The notes: generated by a model from the letters alone, not told the origin. 64,000 bases of DNA from Franzmannia pantelleriensis (GCF_900102875.1 NZ_FNGH01000009.1:165820-229819); one strand, 5' to 3'. Positions 37,739-47,513 are shown, numbered from the stretch's first letter. Translations and numbers: made by a program.

Positions 37739-39643
37739 TTACGCTTCGCTGCGTGCCGCTGGCGCGGGCAGCGCCCAGCCGTCGGCCTCGGCCTTGAGCT
37801 CACGCACCCGCACCTCGAGCATCGCACAGCGCGCCTCCTGCGGCGACAGCGGCTCGCCGAAGTAGAGCGCCACCCGCGCCCGTATGCGGCGCGGCCACTT
37901 GGTCAGTGCACGCCCGCCCTGATGCGAGGTCCAGGAGCCCCACAGTCCAGCCAGGCCGGCCGGTACCACCGGCACCGGGTCACGCGCCAGGATGATATCC
38001 AGCCCGCGCCGAAAACGATGGATGTCGCCGTCAGGGGTCAGCCGACCTTCAGGGAACAGCATCACCACCTCACCGTGACGCAGCGCATGACTGACCTCGT
38101 CCAGCGCCCGGCGCACGCTCCCCGGGTCGCGGCGGTCGGCATCCACCGGAATCGCCCCGACGATGCGGAACCACCAGTTGAGCCACGGCGACTCGTAGAT
38201 TGGCCGATCCATCAGGAAGCGCAGCGGCCGCGGGCTGGCGCCGCCGATCACCAGCGCATCCATGAAGCTGACATGATTGCACACTACCAGCGCCGCCCCA
38301 CGCGCCGGGATATGATGACGGCCGCGGAACTTGAGCCGATAGATCAGATGCACCAGGGCAAAGATCAACAGCCGCAGCAGCGGCCGCGGACCACGCACCA
38401 GCAGGCCCAGCCCGATCAGCAGCGCGATGCCGCCGAGACTCGCGACGAAGATCGGCAAGCCGACGTCGGCCACCCCCAGCATCAGCATGCCGAACAGGGC
38501 AGCGGCCAGCATCAGCAGCGCATTGAAGATATTGTTGGCGGCAATCATTCGCGCCCGGTGCTGCTCGCGACTGAGCATCTGGATCAGGGTGTAGAGTGGG
38601 ACGATATAAAGTCCGCCTCCGATGCCCACCAGCCCCAGCGCAGCCAGCATGCGCCAGAACCCAAGCTGCAGCAGTAGCTCGCCCCAGGTCGCAGCAGATA
38701 GCGTCAACGGCGACGCGCCGGCCAGCCACAGGCCACCGCTCCCCATCAGCAGCGCTCCCAGCACCACCAACCCGAGCTCGAGACGGCCGGCAGAGAGTCG
38801 CGCGCACAACATCGCCCCGGCCCCTACACCCAGGGCGAAAGCCCCCAGCAGGAGATTGAAGGCCGATGCCTGCCCCCCCGCCACCTGACTGGCCCAGGCA
38901 GGCAACAGGGTCAGGTAACAGGTGCCCAGGAACCAGAACGCGCTGATCCCCAGCATCGCTGGCAGCAGCTGGCGCGCCCGCATGCTGTCGGCGAGCACCG
39001 CCCAGGTGGTGCTGAACGGGTGGCGCGGCACCTCCTCACTGGCTGACGACGGCGCCGGAGGGATCAACAGGCTGGCCGCCAGGCCGGTGACGGCCACGCC
39101 CACTAGCGCCAGCACCGCAACCGGCCTTGCCGCACTCGGTGGCAACGTCGCCACCAGGCCGGCCAACAGCGTGCCGGCGAGAATCGCCGCGAAGGTGCCA
39201 AAGCCCACCCAGGCATTACCGCGCACCAGCTCGGTAGGTGAGAGGTGTTGAGGCAGGATGGCGTATTTGACCGGCCCAAACAGCGCCGACTGCACCCCCA
39301 TCAGCAGCAGCAGGCCATACAACAGCAAACGGCTCTCCCACCACACTACGGCCGCGGCGAGCAGCATGATGCCGAGCTCGAACAGCTTGAGACGCCGAAT
39401 CAGCCGCTGCTTGTCGACACGATCGGCCAGAGCACCGCCCCAGGCAGAGAACAGCAGGAATGGCAGGATGAAGAGCCCCACGACCAGGTTGGTGGCCAGT
39501 CCCTGACGCGCCGGATCATCAGGCAGGGCGGCAAAGACCAGCACCAGCAGCAGCAGGGTACGCAGCAGGTTATCGTTGAGCGCCCCGAGGGCCTGGGTCC
39601 AGAACAGCGGGGCAAAGCGACGCTGGGTAATCAGTCGGCTCAC
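37739..39643 (-). CDS. MFS-PlsC fusion: lysophospholipid transporter / acyltransferase
   Basis: 634-residue fusion. Residues about 1-410 form an MFS domain of 12 helices (FAPLFWTQALGALNDNLLR, typical of LplT lysophospholipid flippases). Residues about 430-620 form a PlsC acyltransferase with the catalytic NHVSFMD (HX4D) and FPEGRLTP motifs. In E. coli the flippase (LplT) and the Aas enzyme are separate, and Aas also has an acyl-ACP synthetase domain. Here the synthetase domain is missing, so re-acylation would need another acyl donor route. It overlaps the upstream TetR gene by four bases. Confidence 0.9.
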   Translation of the reverse strand: MSRLITQRRFAPLFWTQALGALNDNLLRTLLLLVLVFAALPDDPARQGLATNLVVGLFILPFLLFSAWGGALADRVDKQRLIRRLKLFELGIMLLAAAVVWWESRLLLYGLLLLMGVQSALFGPVKYAILPQHLSPTELVRGNAWVGFGTFAAILAGTLLAGLVATLPPSAARPVAVLALVGVAVTGLAASLLIPPAPSSASEEVPRHPFSTTWAVLADSMRARQLLPAMLGISAFWFLGTCYLTLLPAWASQVAGGQASAFNLLLGAFALGVGAGAMLCARLSAGRLELGLVVLGALLMGSGGLWLAGASPLTLSAATWGELLLQLGFWRMLAALGLVGIGGGLYIVPLYTLIQMLSREQHRARMIAANNIFNALLMLAAALFGMLMLGVADVGLPIFVASLGGIALLIGLGLLVRGPRPLLRLLIFALVHLIYRLKFRGRHHIPARGAALVVCNHVSFMDALVIGGASPRPLRFLMDRPIYESPWLNWWFRIVGAIPVDADRRDPGSVRRALDEVSHALRHGEVVMLFPEGRLTPDGDIHRFRRGLDIILARDPVPVVPAGLAGLWGSWTSHQGGRALTKWPRRIRARVALYFGEPLSPQEARCAMLEVRVRELKAEADGWALPAPAARSEA

Positions 39644-40254
39644 GAGTCACTCGGCGGCTGCCGCAGACCGGCGAGGATGGTGGTCAGCAACTGATCGAGC
39701 AACTCACCGACTTCGAGCTGCTGGTCCTGCCAGTAGCCCAGGCGCTGATTGAGCCCCAGCTGCACCAAGCCGTGAACGCTACCCCACAGGGTACGTGCCA
39801 GGCGGCGCGCCTCGGCCTCACCCAGCGCCGGCTGGTACTCCTTGAGGGTCGCCTCGACGCGCACGAACAGCGCCTCGATCATGTCGCTCTGGCGCTGGTC
39901 GAGTTCGCCCTCCTCGGCCAGCGGGTAGTCGAACAGCAGCTGCCAGCGGTGGCGATCCTGCTGGGCGAACTGCCAGTAAGCCGTGGCCAACCCCTTGAGA
40001 CGCGGTTCGGGACTGGCCGCCGCCAGCCCCTCAATAGCGAGTTTGAGGCGCCCCAGGGTTTCGACGTTGACGTGTTGCAACAGGTTACCGAAGCTGCCGT
40101 ACAGCTTGAGCAACGTGCTCGGCGCACAGCCCACCTCGCGCGCCAGCGCGCGCAGCGACAACGTATGCACGGGGCGCTCCTGCAGCCAGGTATCGCATGC
40201 GGCCATGACCTGGGCATGCAGCGCTTCGGGCGCATGCTGTCTGGGACGAGCCAT
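39640..40254 (-). CDS. TetR family regulator
   Basis: Transcription factor of 204 residues. The N-terminal helix-turn-helix is LSLRALAREVGCAPSTLLKLYGSFGNLL (split over residues about 30-57). A TetR_C-type ligand domain follows (LATAYWQFAQQDRHRWQLLFDYP). The start at 40254 (MARPRQHAPE) is preferred to an ATG 17 codons upstream. Its stop overlaps the start of the MFS-PlsC gene (ATGA), so it probably regulates this phospholipid-salvage function. A palindrome lies in its own promoter (see 40276-40328). The ligand is unknown. Confidence 0.88.
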   Translation of the reverse strand: MARPRQHAPEALHAQVMAACDTWLQERPVHTLSLRALAREVGCAPSTLLKLYGSFGNLLQHVNVETLGRLKLAIEGLAAASPEPRLKGLATAYWQFAQQDRHRWQLLFDYPLAEEGELDQRQSDMIEALFVRVEATLKEYQPALGEAEARRLARTLWGSVHGLVQLGLNQRLGYWQDQQLEVGELLDQLLTTILAGLRQPPSDS

Positions 40255-40275
40255 TGGCTTCCTCGCGAGTGAGTG

Positions 40276-40328
40276 CACTATTCGAACAGTGTTTCCGGAC
40301 AGCATATCGATACCTGAGGCAAACGCAA
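40276..40328 (-). promoter_or_regulatory. Promoter and candidate operator of the TetR/MFS-PlsC operon
   Basis: On the minus strand -35 TTGCGT (40323-40328), 16 bases, -10 TATGCT (40301-40306). Just downstream is a dyad CACT-A-TTCGAA-C-AGTG (40276-40291), well placed to block transcription, so it is the likely TetR operator. Confidence 0.55.
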
Positions 40329-40405
40329 GTCCGGCTTGGCCAGTGCCGCTTTCGCGTGCTGCCCGAGTTGGTTACCCTGTTGCCTCGTTACCGTCAGGAG
40401 CGCTA

Positions 40406-41095
40406 ATGGCCGGCCGGCTCTACATTGCCCCGACGCTCGATCTCGAGCGCCTGCTGGGAGGAATCGAGACGCTCGACGCGCTACTCGCCAGCCCCAACCT
40501 TGCCCCACGCCGGCCGCTGTCGATGCTGCATCACGCCGCCGGCGGCCCTCGCCTAAGCAGCGCCTTCTGGGGGCTGACTCCCCCGTGGCTCAAGGTCCTC
40601 GCCCACGCCCCGCATTGCGCCCGCGCCGAGTCGCTCGACACCCGGGCGATGTTTCGCGAGGCCTTTGCGACACGGCGCTGCCTGGTGCCGGTCAGCGGCA
40701 TCTACGTATGGAAGCCGCAGCCACGCATGAAGCAGCCCTTCCTGGTCACCCACCACCAGCGCCAGCCGCTGCTGCTGGCCGGCCTGTGGTGTCGCTACCA
40801 CACCGCGCTGACCGAACACCATGACTCCTGCGCCCTGATCACCGTGGCCAGCAACGCGCTGCTGTCGCCGCTCAGCGAGCGCCTACCGGCAGTCATTGCA
40901 CCGGAACAGGCGCGCCGCTGGCTCGACCCGACCACACCGCTCGACGAGGCGCGTGCGCTGTTGACGGTGGCCGATGTGGAACTGTTGGGCGCTTTTCCTG
41001 TATCAAGACGAGTCAATGATCCTTCACATCAGGACTGGGCCTGTGCTCACCCCACCGGCCCCATGCATCGCTGGACCACCGCACAGGAGACATGA
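40406..41095 (+). CDS. SRAP-fold protein lacking the catalytic residues
   Basis: Homologue of the SRAP (YedK/HMCES) family, which shields abasic sites through a covalent link to Cys2. The fold is recognisable: WGLTPPWLK, MFREAFATRRCLVPVSGIY, FLVTHH. The 229-residue protein begins MAGRLYI instead of MCGRF, so Cys2 is Ala. The other catalytic positions of YedK, as I remember them, are also replaced: Asn75 by Cys71, Glu105 by Val101, His160 by Ser157. AGGAG lies six bases before the ATG, so the start, and therefore the loss of Cys2, is firm. Its stop overlaps the protease start by one base. Confidence 0.82.
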   Translation: MAGRLYIAPTLDLERLLGGIETLDALLASPNLAPRRPLSMLHHAAGGPRLSSAFWGLTPPWLKVLAHAPHCARAESLDTRAMFREAFATRRCLVPVSGIYVWKPQPRMKQPFLVTHHQRQPLLLAGLWCRYHTALTEHHDSCALITVASNALLSPLSERLPAVIAPEQARRWLDPTTPLDEARALLTVADVELLGAFPVSRRVNDPSHQDWACAHPTGPMHRWTTAQET

Positions 41096-43965
41096 TGCGA
41101 TTTTCGTCCTCTTCTTCCGCCTCGGGTGGCGCCCCGCGCCTACGCGGCTCAGTCGCCGGCAGCCTGCTAGGCGCGCCCCTGATCGCCTGGCTCATCGCCT
41201 CCCCTCTACAGGCAGACGATGCTGGGATCGCCGAGGTCGATACCCCGCACACGAGTCCCCACGACACCCGTGATTACCGCACCCTGAGCCTCGATAACGG
41301 GCTCAACGTCCTGCTGGTCAGCGACCCGGAGGCCGACAAGGCAGCCGCCTCGATGAACGTCAGCGTGGGCAGCGCCCAGGACCCCGAGGACCTCGCCGGT
41401 CTGGCCCACTTCGTCGAGCACATGCTGTTCCTGGGGACCGAGCCGTTCCCCGAGGCAGATGCTTACCAGAGCTACATCTCTCGCAACGGCGGCAGCCACA
41501 ACGCCTTCACTGCGCCTGGCGATACCAACTACTTCTTCGATATCGAGCCCGATGCGCTGCCTGGCGCGCTGGACCGCTTCAGCCAGTTCTTCATCTCGCC
41601 GCTGTTCAATGCCGACCAGTTGGCCAGCGAGCGCAGCATCGTGCACTCCGAGTATCAGGCCAGGATACGCGACGAGGGCCGCCGCCAGCTCGACGTGGTC
41701 AACCAGCGGCTCAACCCTGACAACCCCACCACGCGCTTCGCGGTGGGCAGCCGCGAGACGCTGGCTGACCGTCCCGATGGCGAGCCGAGCCTGCGCGAGC
41801 GGGTCATCGACTTCTACGAGCAGTATTACGACGCCAACGTCATGAACCTGGCGCTGGTCGGTCCGCAGCCCCTCGACGAACTGGAGGAACTGGTTCAGGA
41901 GCGCTTCGTCGAGATCGCCGATCGCGGCCTAGCGCCACCGACCATCGAGGCGCCGCTAGTACTCGATGACAGCATGCCCCAGGCGCTGGAGATCCAGAGC
42001 CTGCGCGACAGCCGCGAGCTGCGCTTTCAGTTCCCCATCGATGACCCCCGCGACGAGTACCGCACCAAGCCCGCCGATTACCTGGCCAACCTGCTCGGCC
42101 ATGAGGGCGATGGCAGCCTACTGGCGGTACTCCGCGACGCCGGCCTGGCCGACGGGCTGTCCGCTGGCGTCAGTCGCGGCGACGGCAATCAGGCGCTGTT
42201 CACGGTGACCGTCAGCCTCACCCCCAGCGGGGCAGAGTCCGTCGATATCATCCAGGCCAGCCTGTTCGAGACCATTGCACTGATCGGCGACGAGGGCCTG
42301 GACGAGTGGCGCTACGACGAGCAGGCTCGACTCGCCGAGCAGGAATTCACCTTTCAGCAGCACGGTGCGCCGCTGCGCAGCGCCATGCGTCTGTCCATGA
42401 ACCTCGCCTACTATCCCAGCGAGGACGTGCACTACGCCGCCTACCGTATGGACGGCTTCGACGCCGAACGCATCAACGAGTACCTCGACGCGCTGCGTCC
42501 GGACAACCTGTTGCGCGTGTTTAGCGGTCCCGACGTCGAGGGGGATGAAGTCTCGCCCTGGTTCGATGCGCCCTACCGAGTCGAGCACCCCGCCGAATGG
42601 CGCGACGCCGAGCCGCTATCGGGCCTGGCGCTGCCCGACCCCAACCCCTTTATCGCCGAGGACCTGACCCTCCTGGAGGCCCAGGACGATGTGCCCTACG
42701 CCCTGATCGAGGGCGACAGCTTCTCGCTGTGGCATCAGGCCCATGCCGACTTCAACACGCCCAAGGTCGAGTGGCGCTTCAGCCTGCAGCACCCTCAAGC
42801 CACGCGCAGCGCGCGTGACGCGGCACTGACCCGGCTGCTGGCCGGCTGGCTCGACGACAGCCTCAACGAGGCCTTCTATCCGGCACGGCTTGCCGGTCAA
42901 CGCTTCGAGTCCTATGCACACTCTCGCGGCATGACGCTGTCCTTCTCGGGCTGGCGCGATCGCCAGGAGTTGCTGATGCGCCAGGCACTGTCACAGCTGA
43001 TCGAAGGCGAGATCCGCGACGCCGAGGTCGAACGGGTGCGCTATCGCCTCGAGCGTGAATGGCGCAACGCGCCGCAGGCGGCGTTGCACCAGCAGGCCTA
43101 TCGCACCCTCGGCGAGGCGCTGATTCGTCCTCAGTGGTCGACCCCGGTGCTGCTCGAGGCGGTACGCGACCTCGAGGCCGACGACCTGCGCGACTTCCGC
43201 CGCCAGTTCCTCGACGAACTGCGCCTGGAGGCCATGGTGGTTGGCAACCTGCCCGCCGAACTCGCCGAGCGCGAGGCCCAGATGGTCGCCGACGCGCTAC
43301 GTCCGCAGCTCAATGAAGGCGATATCCCACGGCTCGAGCCGCTGCGCGCCAGCGATCTGGCTCCGCTGCACCCCGACACTGCGCGCCAGGAGTCGCTGGT
43401 ACTGCGCTACCTGCAGGGCCCCGACCGCAGCCTCGATAGCCAGGCCCGCCTGGCGGTACTGGCTCAGCTCATCGACACGCCGTTCTACACCCGGCTGCGC
43501 ACCGAGGAACAGCTCGGCTACATCGTCAATGCCGGCTATTCGCCGCTGCTCGATGCTCCCGGCGTGGCCCTGGTAGTGCAGTCACCGGAGACCGATAGCG
43601 CCACCATCGGCGAGCGCATCGACGCTTTCCTCGACGACTTCGAGACGCGCCTAGAAACGCTCGAGGACGATGATATTGCCGCCTATCGCCAGTCAGTGCG
43701 AGACCGTCTGCTGACCCGCGACACTTCCCTTGGCGCGCTGACCAACCGCCAGTGGCAGGCACTGGCCTACGGCGACACCGATTTCGATCGCCGCGAGCGC
43801 CTGGCCGACAGGGTCATGCAGGTCAGTGCCGACGACCTGCGCGACACCTGGCCCAGCCTGCGCCACGATGCCGTGGTCGACGTGACCTTCGACCCCGGCG
43901 ACGAGGCCAGCGACGTGGCCAGTGCCAGCGAAGCGCTGGAGCCGCTGCCACTGCCCGAGGACTGA
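41095..43965 (+). CDS. M16 family peptidase (pitrilysin/insulinase-type)
   Basis: Zinc endopeptidase of 956 residues resembling protease III (PtrA). It has a probable N-terminal export signal (residues about 20-42). The inverted zinc motif HXXEH is HFVEHMLF (near residue 105) and the distal Glu is in ASERSIVHSEYQ. Four M16 domains follow, with LRTEEQLGYIV in the C-terminal half. The start at 41095 has AGGAG five bases upstream; the ATG at 41092 is too close to it. A role in periplasmic peptide turnover is inferred from the family. It is coupled to the SRAP-like gene. Confidence 0.92.
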   Translation: MRFSSSSSASGGAPRLRGSVAGSLLGAPLIAWLIASPLQADDAGIAEVDTPHTSPHDTRDYRTLSLDNGLNVLLVSDPEADKAAASMNVSVGSAQDPEDLAGLAHFVEHMLFLGTEPFPEADAYQSYISRNGGSHNAFTAPGDTNYFFDIEPDALPGALDRFSQFFISPLFNADQLASERSIVHSEYQARIRDEGRRQLDVVNQRLNPDNPTTRFAVGSRETLADRPDGEPSLRERVIDFYEQYYDANVMNLALVGPQPLDELEELVQERFVEIADRGLAPPTIEAPLVLDDSMPQALEIQSLRDSRELRFQFPIDDPRDEYRTKPADYLANLLGHEGDGSLLAVLRDAGLADGLSAGVSRGDGNQALFTVTVSLTPSGAESVDIIQASLFETIALIGDEGLDEWRYDEQARLAEQEFTFQQHGAPLRSAMRLSMNLAYYPSEDVHYAAYRMDGFDAERINEYLDALRPDNLLRVFSGPDVEGDEVSPWFDAPYRVEHPAEWRDAEPLSGLALPDPNPFIAEDLTLLEAQDDVPYALIEGDSFSLWHQAHADFNTPKVEWRFSLQHPQATRSARDAALTRLLAGWLDDSLNEAFYPARLAGQRFESYAHSRGMTLSFSGWRDRQELLMRQALSQLIEGEIRDAEVERVRYRLEREWRNAPQAALHQQAYRTLGEALIRPQWSTPVLLEAVRDLEADDLRDFRRQFLDELRLEAMVVGNLPAELAEREAQMVADALRPQLNEGDIPRLEPLRASDLAPLHPDTARQESLVLRYLQGPDRSLDSQARLAVLAQLIDTPFYTRLRTEEQLGYIVNAGYSPLLDAPGVALVVQSPETDSATIGERIDAFLDDFETRLETLEDDDIAAYRQSVRDRLLTRDTSLGALTNRQWQALAYGDTDFDRRERLADRVMQVSADDLRDTWPSLRHDAVVDVTFDPGDEASDVASASEALEPLPLPED

Positions 43966-43986
43966 GCAGACATCTCGCCCTGAACG

Positions 43987-44022
43987 CACTGCGCCCGGCC
44001 AACATGGCCGGGCGCAGTGTTT
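43987..44022 (+). terminator. Bidirectional terminator between the M16 protease and sbcB
   Basis: A 14-bp perfect stem (CACTGCGCCCGGCC/GGCCGGGCGCAGTG) with a five-base loop is followed by TTT. It lies between convergent genes. Confidence 0.85.
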
Positions 44023-44043
44023 AGCCACAGCGGGAGACTATCG

Positions 44044-45504
44044 TCAGCCGAAGGCTTGGGGCGGTACGATTGATTCGACGTGCATCACCAGCTCTTCGAG
44101 AATCTGACGCTGACTGTCATCCAGCGACACCTGGTTGAGGCGCTCGATCTCGCGGGCGAAGCCGGCGAGGGTCAAGCCGCCGAGGCTGGCATCGTTCATT
44201 CGCGTCCAGCGGAACTCCTCCCAGCGAGCCTGCTCCTCGCTGGACAGGGTGTCGGGGTAGCTGCGTGCACGAAAGCGAAATAGCATCTCCTCGAGGCGCG
44301 GATCCTGGAAGGCGAAGGCGGTCTCGCTAAGCTCCCAGGGATCGGTGTCACGCACGCGCTGCATCTGCTGGCGGTCTGCCGGCGAGAAGAAGCCCCCCGA
44401 ATACAGTATCAGGTCGGGATCCTGCGGTCCCTCGGGTGGCGGCTCGGCAAATACGGCCGCAGCCTTGCGCGCCGCCTCGGGGTGGGCGCATAACGCCTGC
44501 CAATGCTGCTCGCAGCGCGCGCGATCCAGCGACAGCCGCGCGGCCACGTCGGGGGTCACCGCCTTGATCGGTAACACCACCGGGCTCTTGTTGATCTGAA
44601 TCACCTTGAGCGGAATGCGCGTCTCGCCCTCGGCCAGCTCGTCGGCACCGACAAAGACCCGTGCGCGGATCTCCTCCGCCGAGAGCGAGAACAGCGGCGC
44701 CGGGTCTTCGCCGAGGTCGTAGACGATCACCCCGTTGGGGTTGGTGGGGTGCTCGGCCAGCGGCATCACCAGCGCGCTGCAGCCGCGGCTCGCCGGGTAG
44801 CGCCGCGAGACGTGAAGCATCGGCTTGCGCGAGGGAATATCGAGCAGCCGGGCCACTTCGCGCTTGCTGCGCAGCTTCAGGAGATAGTCGAACAGCTGCG
44901 GATTGCGGGCCTTGAGCAGGCGCGCCATGGCGATGGTGGCGCGCACATCGGCCAGTGCGTCGTGAGCACCGGCGTGCTCGATGCCGTTAGCCGCGGTGAG
45001 GTGCTCGAGCTTGAAGCTTGGCGCACCGTCCTCGCGTTTAGGCCACTCGATGCCCTCGGGGCGCAGCGCGTGGAAAGCACGCACCGCATCGATCAGATCC
45101 CAGCGCGAATTACCGTTCTGCCACTCGCGGGCGTAGGGGTCGAGGAAATTGCGGTAGAACAGATGACGACTGACTTCGTCATCGAAGCGCAGGCTGTTGT
45201 AGCCCAGCGCACAGGTACCGGGCTCGCTCATCGCGGCATTGATGTGACCGGCGAACTCCGCCTCGGGCATGCCGCGGCGGCGCGCCTGCTGGGGTGTAAT
45301 ACCGGTGATCAGGCAGGCCTGGGGATGCGGCAGATAGTCGTCGGCAGGCTTGCAGTACCACATGAGCGGCTCGCCGATCTCATTGAACTCGGCATCGGTA
45401 CGGATGGCAGCAAACTGGGAGGGACGATCACGCCGCGGATCGGCGCCAAAGGTCTCGTAATCGTGCCACAGAAAGCTCTGTGGCGCGGCAGGGGACTGCG
45501 CCAT
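44044..45504 (-). CDS. sbcB: Exodeoxyribonuclease I
   Basis: 3'-5' single-strand DNA exonuclease in recombination and mismatch repair. The 486-residue protein (E. coli 475) has the DEDDh motifs: HDYETFG (near residue 14), LGYNSLRFDDE, and GAHDALADVRATIAMARL. The SH3-like and helical C-terminal domains follow. It starts MAQSPAAPQSFLWHDYE. It is convergent with the M16 protease and is followed by no gene on its strand. Exo I is usually a single gene, as here. Confidence 0.95.
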   Translation of the reverse strand: MAQSPAAPQSFLWHDYETFGADPRRDRPSQFAAIRTDAEFNEIGEPLMWYCKPADDYLPHPQACLITGITPQQARRRGMPEAEFAGHINAAMSEPGTCALGYNSLRFDDEVSRHLFYRNFLDPYAREWQNGNSRWDLIDAVRAFHALRPEGIEWPKREDGAPSFKLEHLTAANGIEHAGAHDALADVRATIAMARLLKARNPQLFDYLLKLRSKREVARLLDIPSRKPMLHVSRRYPASRGCSALVMPLAEHPTNPNGVIVYDLGEDPAPLFSLSAEEIRARVFVGADELAEGETRIPLKVIQINKSPVVLPIKAVTPDVAARLSLDRARCEQHWQALCAHPEAARKAAAVFAEPPPEGPQDPDLILYSGGFFSPADRQQMQRVRDTDPWELSETAFAFQDPRLEEMLFRFRARSYPDTLSSEEQARWEEFRWTRMNDASLGGLTLAGFAREIERLNQVSLDDSQRQILEELVMHVESIVPPQAFG

Positions 45505-45587
45505 GGGAAAAGTGGTCTCTCTTCAGCGGGCCGGATGGCAAGCCTAGCACATCGCCGGGGCCTCGCTCAGCCACCCCGGCAGTCGGC

Positions 45588-45839
45588 TCAGCTGCGCGGC
45601 AGGGTGACGTTGAGCTCGAGCACCGAGCAGTCGTCGTCGCGGTCGAGGCTGATGTTGATAGCGTCCTGATCAACCTTGACGTAGCGCCGGATCACCTCGA
45701 GCAGCTCGCGCTCCAGCATCGGCATGTAGTCCGGCTGATCGCGCTGGCTGCGCTGGTGGGCGACGATGATCTGCAGGCGCTCCTTGGCAACGGATGCACT
45801 TTTCTTGCGCTCGCCCCTGAGAAAATCCAGTAGTTTCAT
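45588..45839 (-). CDS. minE: Cell division topological specificity factor MinE
   Basis: 83-residue partner of MinD that drives pole-to-pole oscillation. It has an N-terminal membrane-targeting and anti-MinCD helix ([30 protein letters not shown]) split over residues 1-30, and a C-terminal dimer domain with [13 protein letters not shown]. It overlaps the minD stop by four bases (ATGA), so it is translated in step with MinD. Length is as in E. coli (88). Confidence 0.97.
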   Translation of the reverse strand: MKLLDFLRGERKKSASVAKERLQIIVAHQRSQRDQPDYMPMLERELLEVIRRYVKVDQDAINISLDRDDDCSVLELNVTLPRS

Positions 45840-46654
45840 CGGCGACCTCCTCCGAATACCCGGCTCAGCAGACTCTTCTTCTGGTACTCGTGGAAACGCA
45901 GCGGAACCTCTTCGCCGAGTAGTCGCGAGACCGTATCGGTATAGGCTTGCCCGGCATCGCTATTGGCATCGTGGGTGACCGGGATGCCCTGGTTGGAGGC
46001 ACGCAGCACCGCCTCTGATTCGGGAATCAGGCCGATCAGGTTGATGGCCAGGATCTCGCGAATATCCTCGAGGTTGAGCATGTCGCCGTGATCGACCCGC
46101 GCCGGGTTGTAGCGGGTGATGAGCAGATGCTCCTTGATCGGGTCCTGGCTGCGTTCGGCGCGCCGAGTCTTCGAGGCCAACAGCCCCAGAATACGGTCGG
46201 AGTCGCGCACCGAGGATACCTCGGGATTGGTCACCACCACCGCTTCGTCGGCGAAATACATCGCCAACTGGGCGCCGCGCTCGATCCCCGCCGGCGAGTC
46301 GCAGAGAATGTAGTCGAAGTCCTCGGACAGGCTATCGAGCACCTTCTCTACGCCCTCGTTGGTCAGGGCGTCCTTGTCGCGGGTCTGGGAAGCCGGCAGG
46401 ATGTGCAGGTTGTCGACCCGCTTGTCGCGGATCAGCGCCTGATTGAGTCCCGCCTCGCCCTGAATCACGTTGACCAGGTCGTAGACCACGCGTCGCTCAC
46501 AGCCCATGATCAGGTCGAGGTTACGCAGGCCCACGTCGAAATCGATTACGACGGTTTTGTTGCCGCGCAGCGCCAAGCCCGTGGCGATGGCTGCTGCGCT
46601 GGTCGTCTTGCCGACCCCACCCTTGCCGGAGGTCACTACGATGATCTTGGCCAA
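45836..46654 (-). CDS. minD: Septum site-determining protein MinD
   Basis: Membrane-associated ATPase that recruits MinC. The 272-residue protein has the deviant Walker A motif [13 protein letters not shown] (residues about 8-20), [14 protein letters not shown], the Walker B region [11 protein letters not shown], and the C-terminal amphipathic helix [10 protein letters not shown] that inserts in the membrane. It lies 39 bases after minC and overlaps minE. Confidence 0.98.
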   Translation of the reverse strand: MAKIIVVTSGKGGVGKTTSAAAIATGLALRGNKTVVIDFDVGLRNLDLIMGCERRVVYDLVNVIQGEAGLNQALIRDKRVDNLHILPASQTRDKDALTNEGVEKVLDSLSEDFDYILCDSPAGIERGAQLAMYFADEAVVVTNPEVSSVRDSDRILGLLASKTRRAERSQDPIKEHLLITRYNPARVDHGDMLNLEDIREILAINLIGLIPESEAVLRASNQGIPVTHDANSDAGQAYTDTVSRLLGEEVPLRFHEYQKKSLLSRVFGGGRR

Positions 46655-46693
46655 GATAAGCTTCCTGTTGCTATAGGGGTGTCGTCGTCACGC

Positions 46694-47422
46694 TCACGCC
46701 AGACTGGCGATGGCCAGTTGATCGTCGCTGAGACGGACCTGCACCGCGCTGCCCAGCAGCCGCGGGTCGATGTCTTCCAGACGCTTGTAATTACCGGCCA
46801 CCGAGAGCAGCTCGGCATGCAGCTCGCGGCAGAAGATGCCCGCCTGAGCATCGCCGTGAATGCCGGCCAGGGCGCGACCACGCAGCGCGCCGTAAACGTG
46901 GACGTTACCTGCCGCCAGCACCTCGGCACCGGCATTTACCGCACCGATCACCACCAGGTCGCCGTCGGGCGCGGTGAGCTGCTGCCCCGAGCGCACCGTG
47001 CCGCGATGAATACGGCCACCGCTGGCGGGCACCGGCTCATTGTCGGCGGCCGCTTCTGGCGCCGGCGTCGCGACGCTCTCGAGGTTGCGCGGCTTGATCT
47101 CCTGGGGAGGAAACCACCCCAAGCCCAGCGCCCAGGCCGACTGCTTGACCGGGTCGCTGCCGCCTCGCACCGCCACTGGCAGCAGCTTGTGAGCGCGGCA
47201 GACAGCACAGATGCGCTCCAGCGCCAGGTGTGGTTCATCGAGCTTCTCGACGCTGAGCACCACCGGGGTATGCTGGAAGAAGGCAGGTGACTGGCTGAGC
47301 TTGCCAGCCAGCTGTTCACGAATGCGCTCGGGATCGGCACTGGTCAGTTCCATGACCGTCATGGGCAGCATGCCGCCCTTGAAAGTAAAGGCTGTGCTGG
47401 CCCTGTCCACGTTCAGGCTCAT
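46694..47422 (-). CDS. minC: Septum site-determining protein MinC
   Basis: FtsZ polymerisation inhibitor, 242 residues. The N-terminal FtsZ-binding domain (about 1-110) has FTFKGGMLPMTVMEL. A Pro/Ala/Glu-rich linker (about 115-140) leads to the C-terminal beta-helix with HRGTVRSGQQLTAPDGDLVVIGAVNAGAEV split over several turns and HGDAQAGIFCRELHAELLSVAG, which binds MinD. It is first gene of minCDE. Confidence 0.96.
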   Translation of the reverse strand: MSLNVDRASTAFTFKGGMLPMTVMELTSADPERIREQLAGKLSQSPAFFQHTPVVLSVEKLDEPHLALERICAVCRAHKLLPVAVRGGSDPVKQSAWALGLGWFPPQEIKPRNLESVATPAPEAAADNEPVPASGGRIHRGTVRSGQQLTAPDGDLVVIGAVNAGAEVLAAGNVHVYGALRGRALAGIHGDAQAGIFCRELHAELLSVAGNYKRLEDIDPRLLGSAVQVRLSDDQLAIASLA

Positions 47423-47484
47423 GGCCGGACTCCACGTCGGATGATGACAGTAAAGCTAAGCGAGGGGCGTCGTCCCTGCAACTG

Positions 47485-47513
47485 ATCATAAGACCAACCG
47501 AACGACTTGTCAG
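47485..47513 (-). promoter_or_regulatory. minCDE promoter
   Basis: On the minus strand -35 CTGACA (47508-47513; five of six consensus bases), 17-base spacer, -10 TATGAT (47485-47490; five of six), about 60 bases before minC. Confidence 0.7.
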
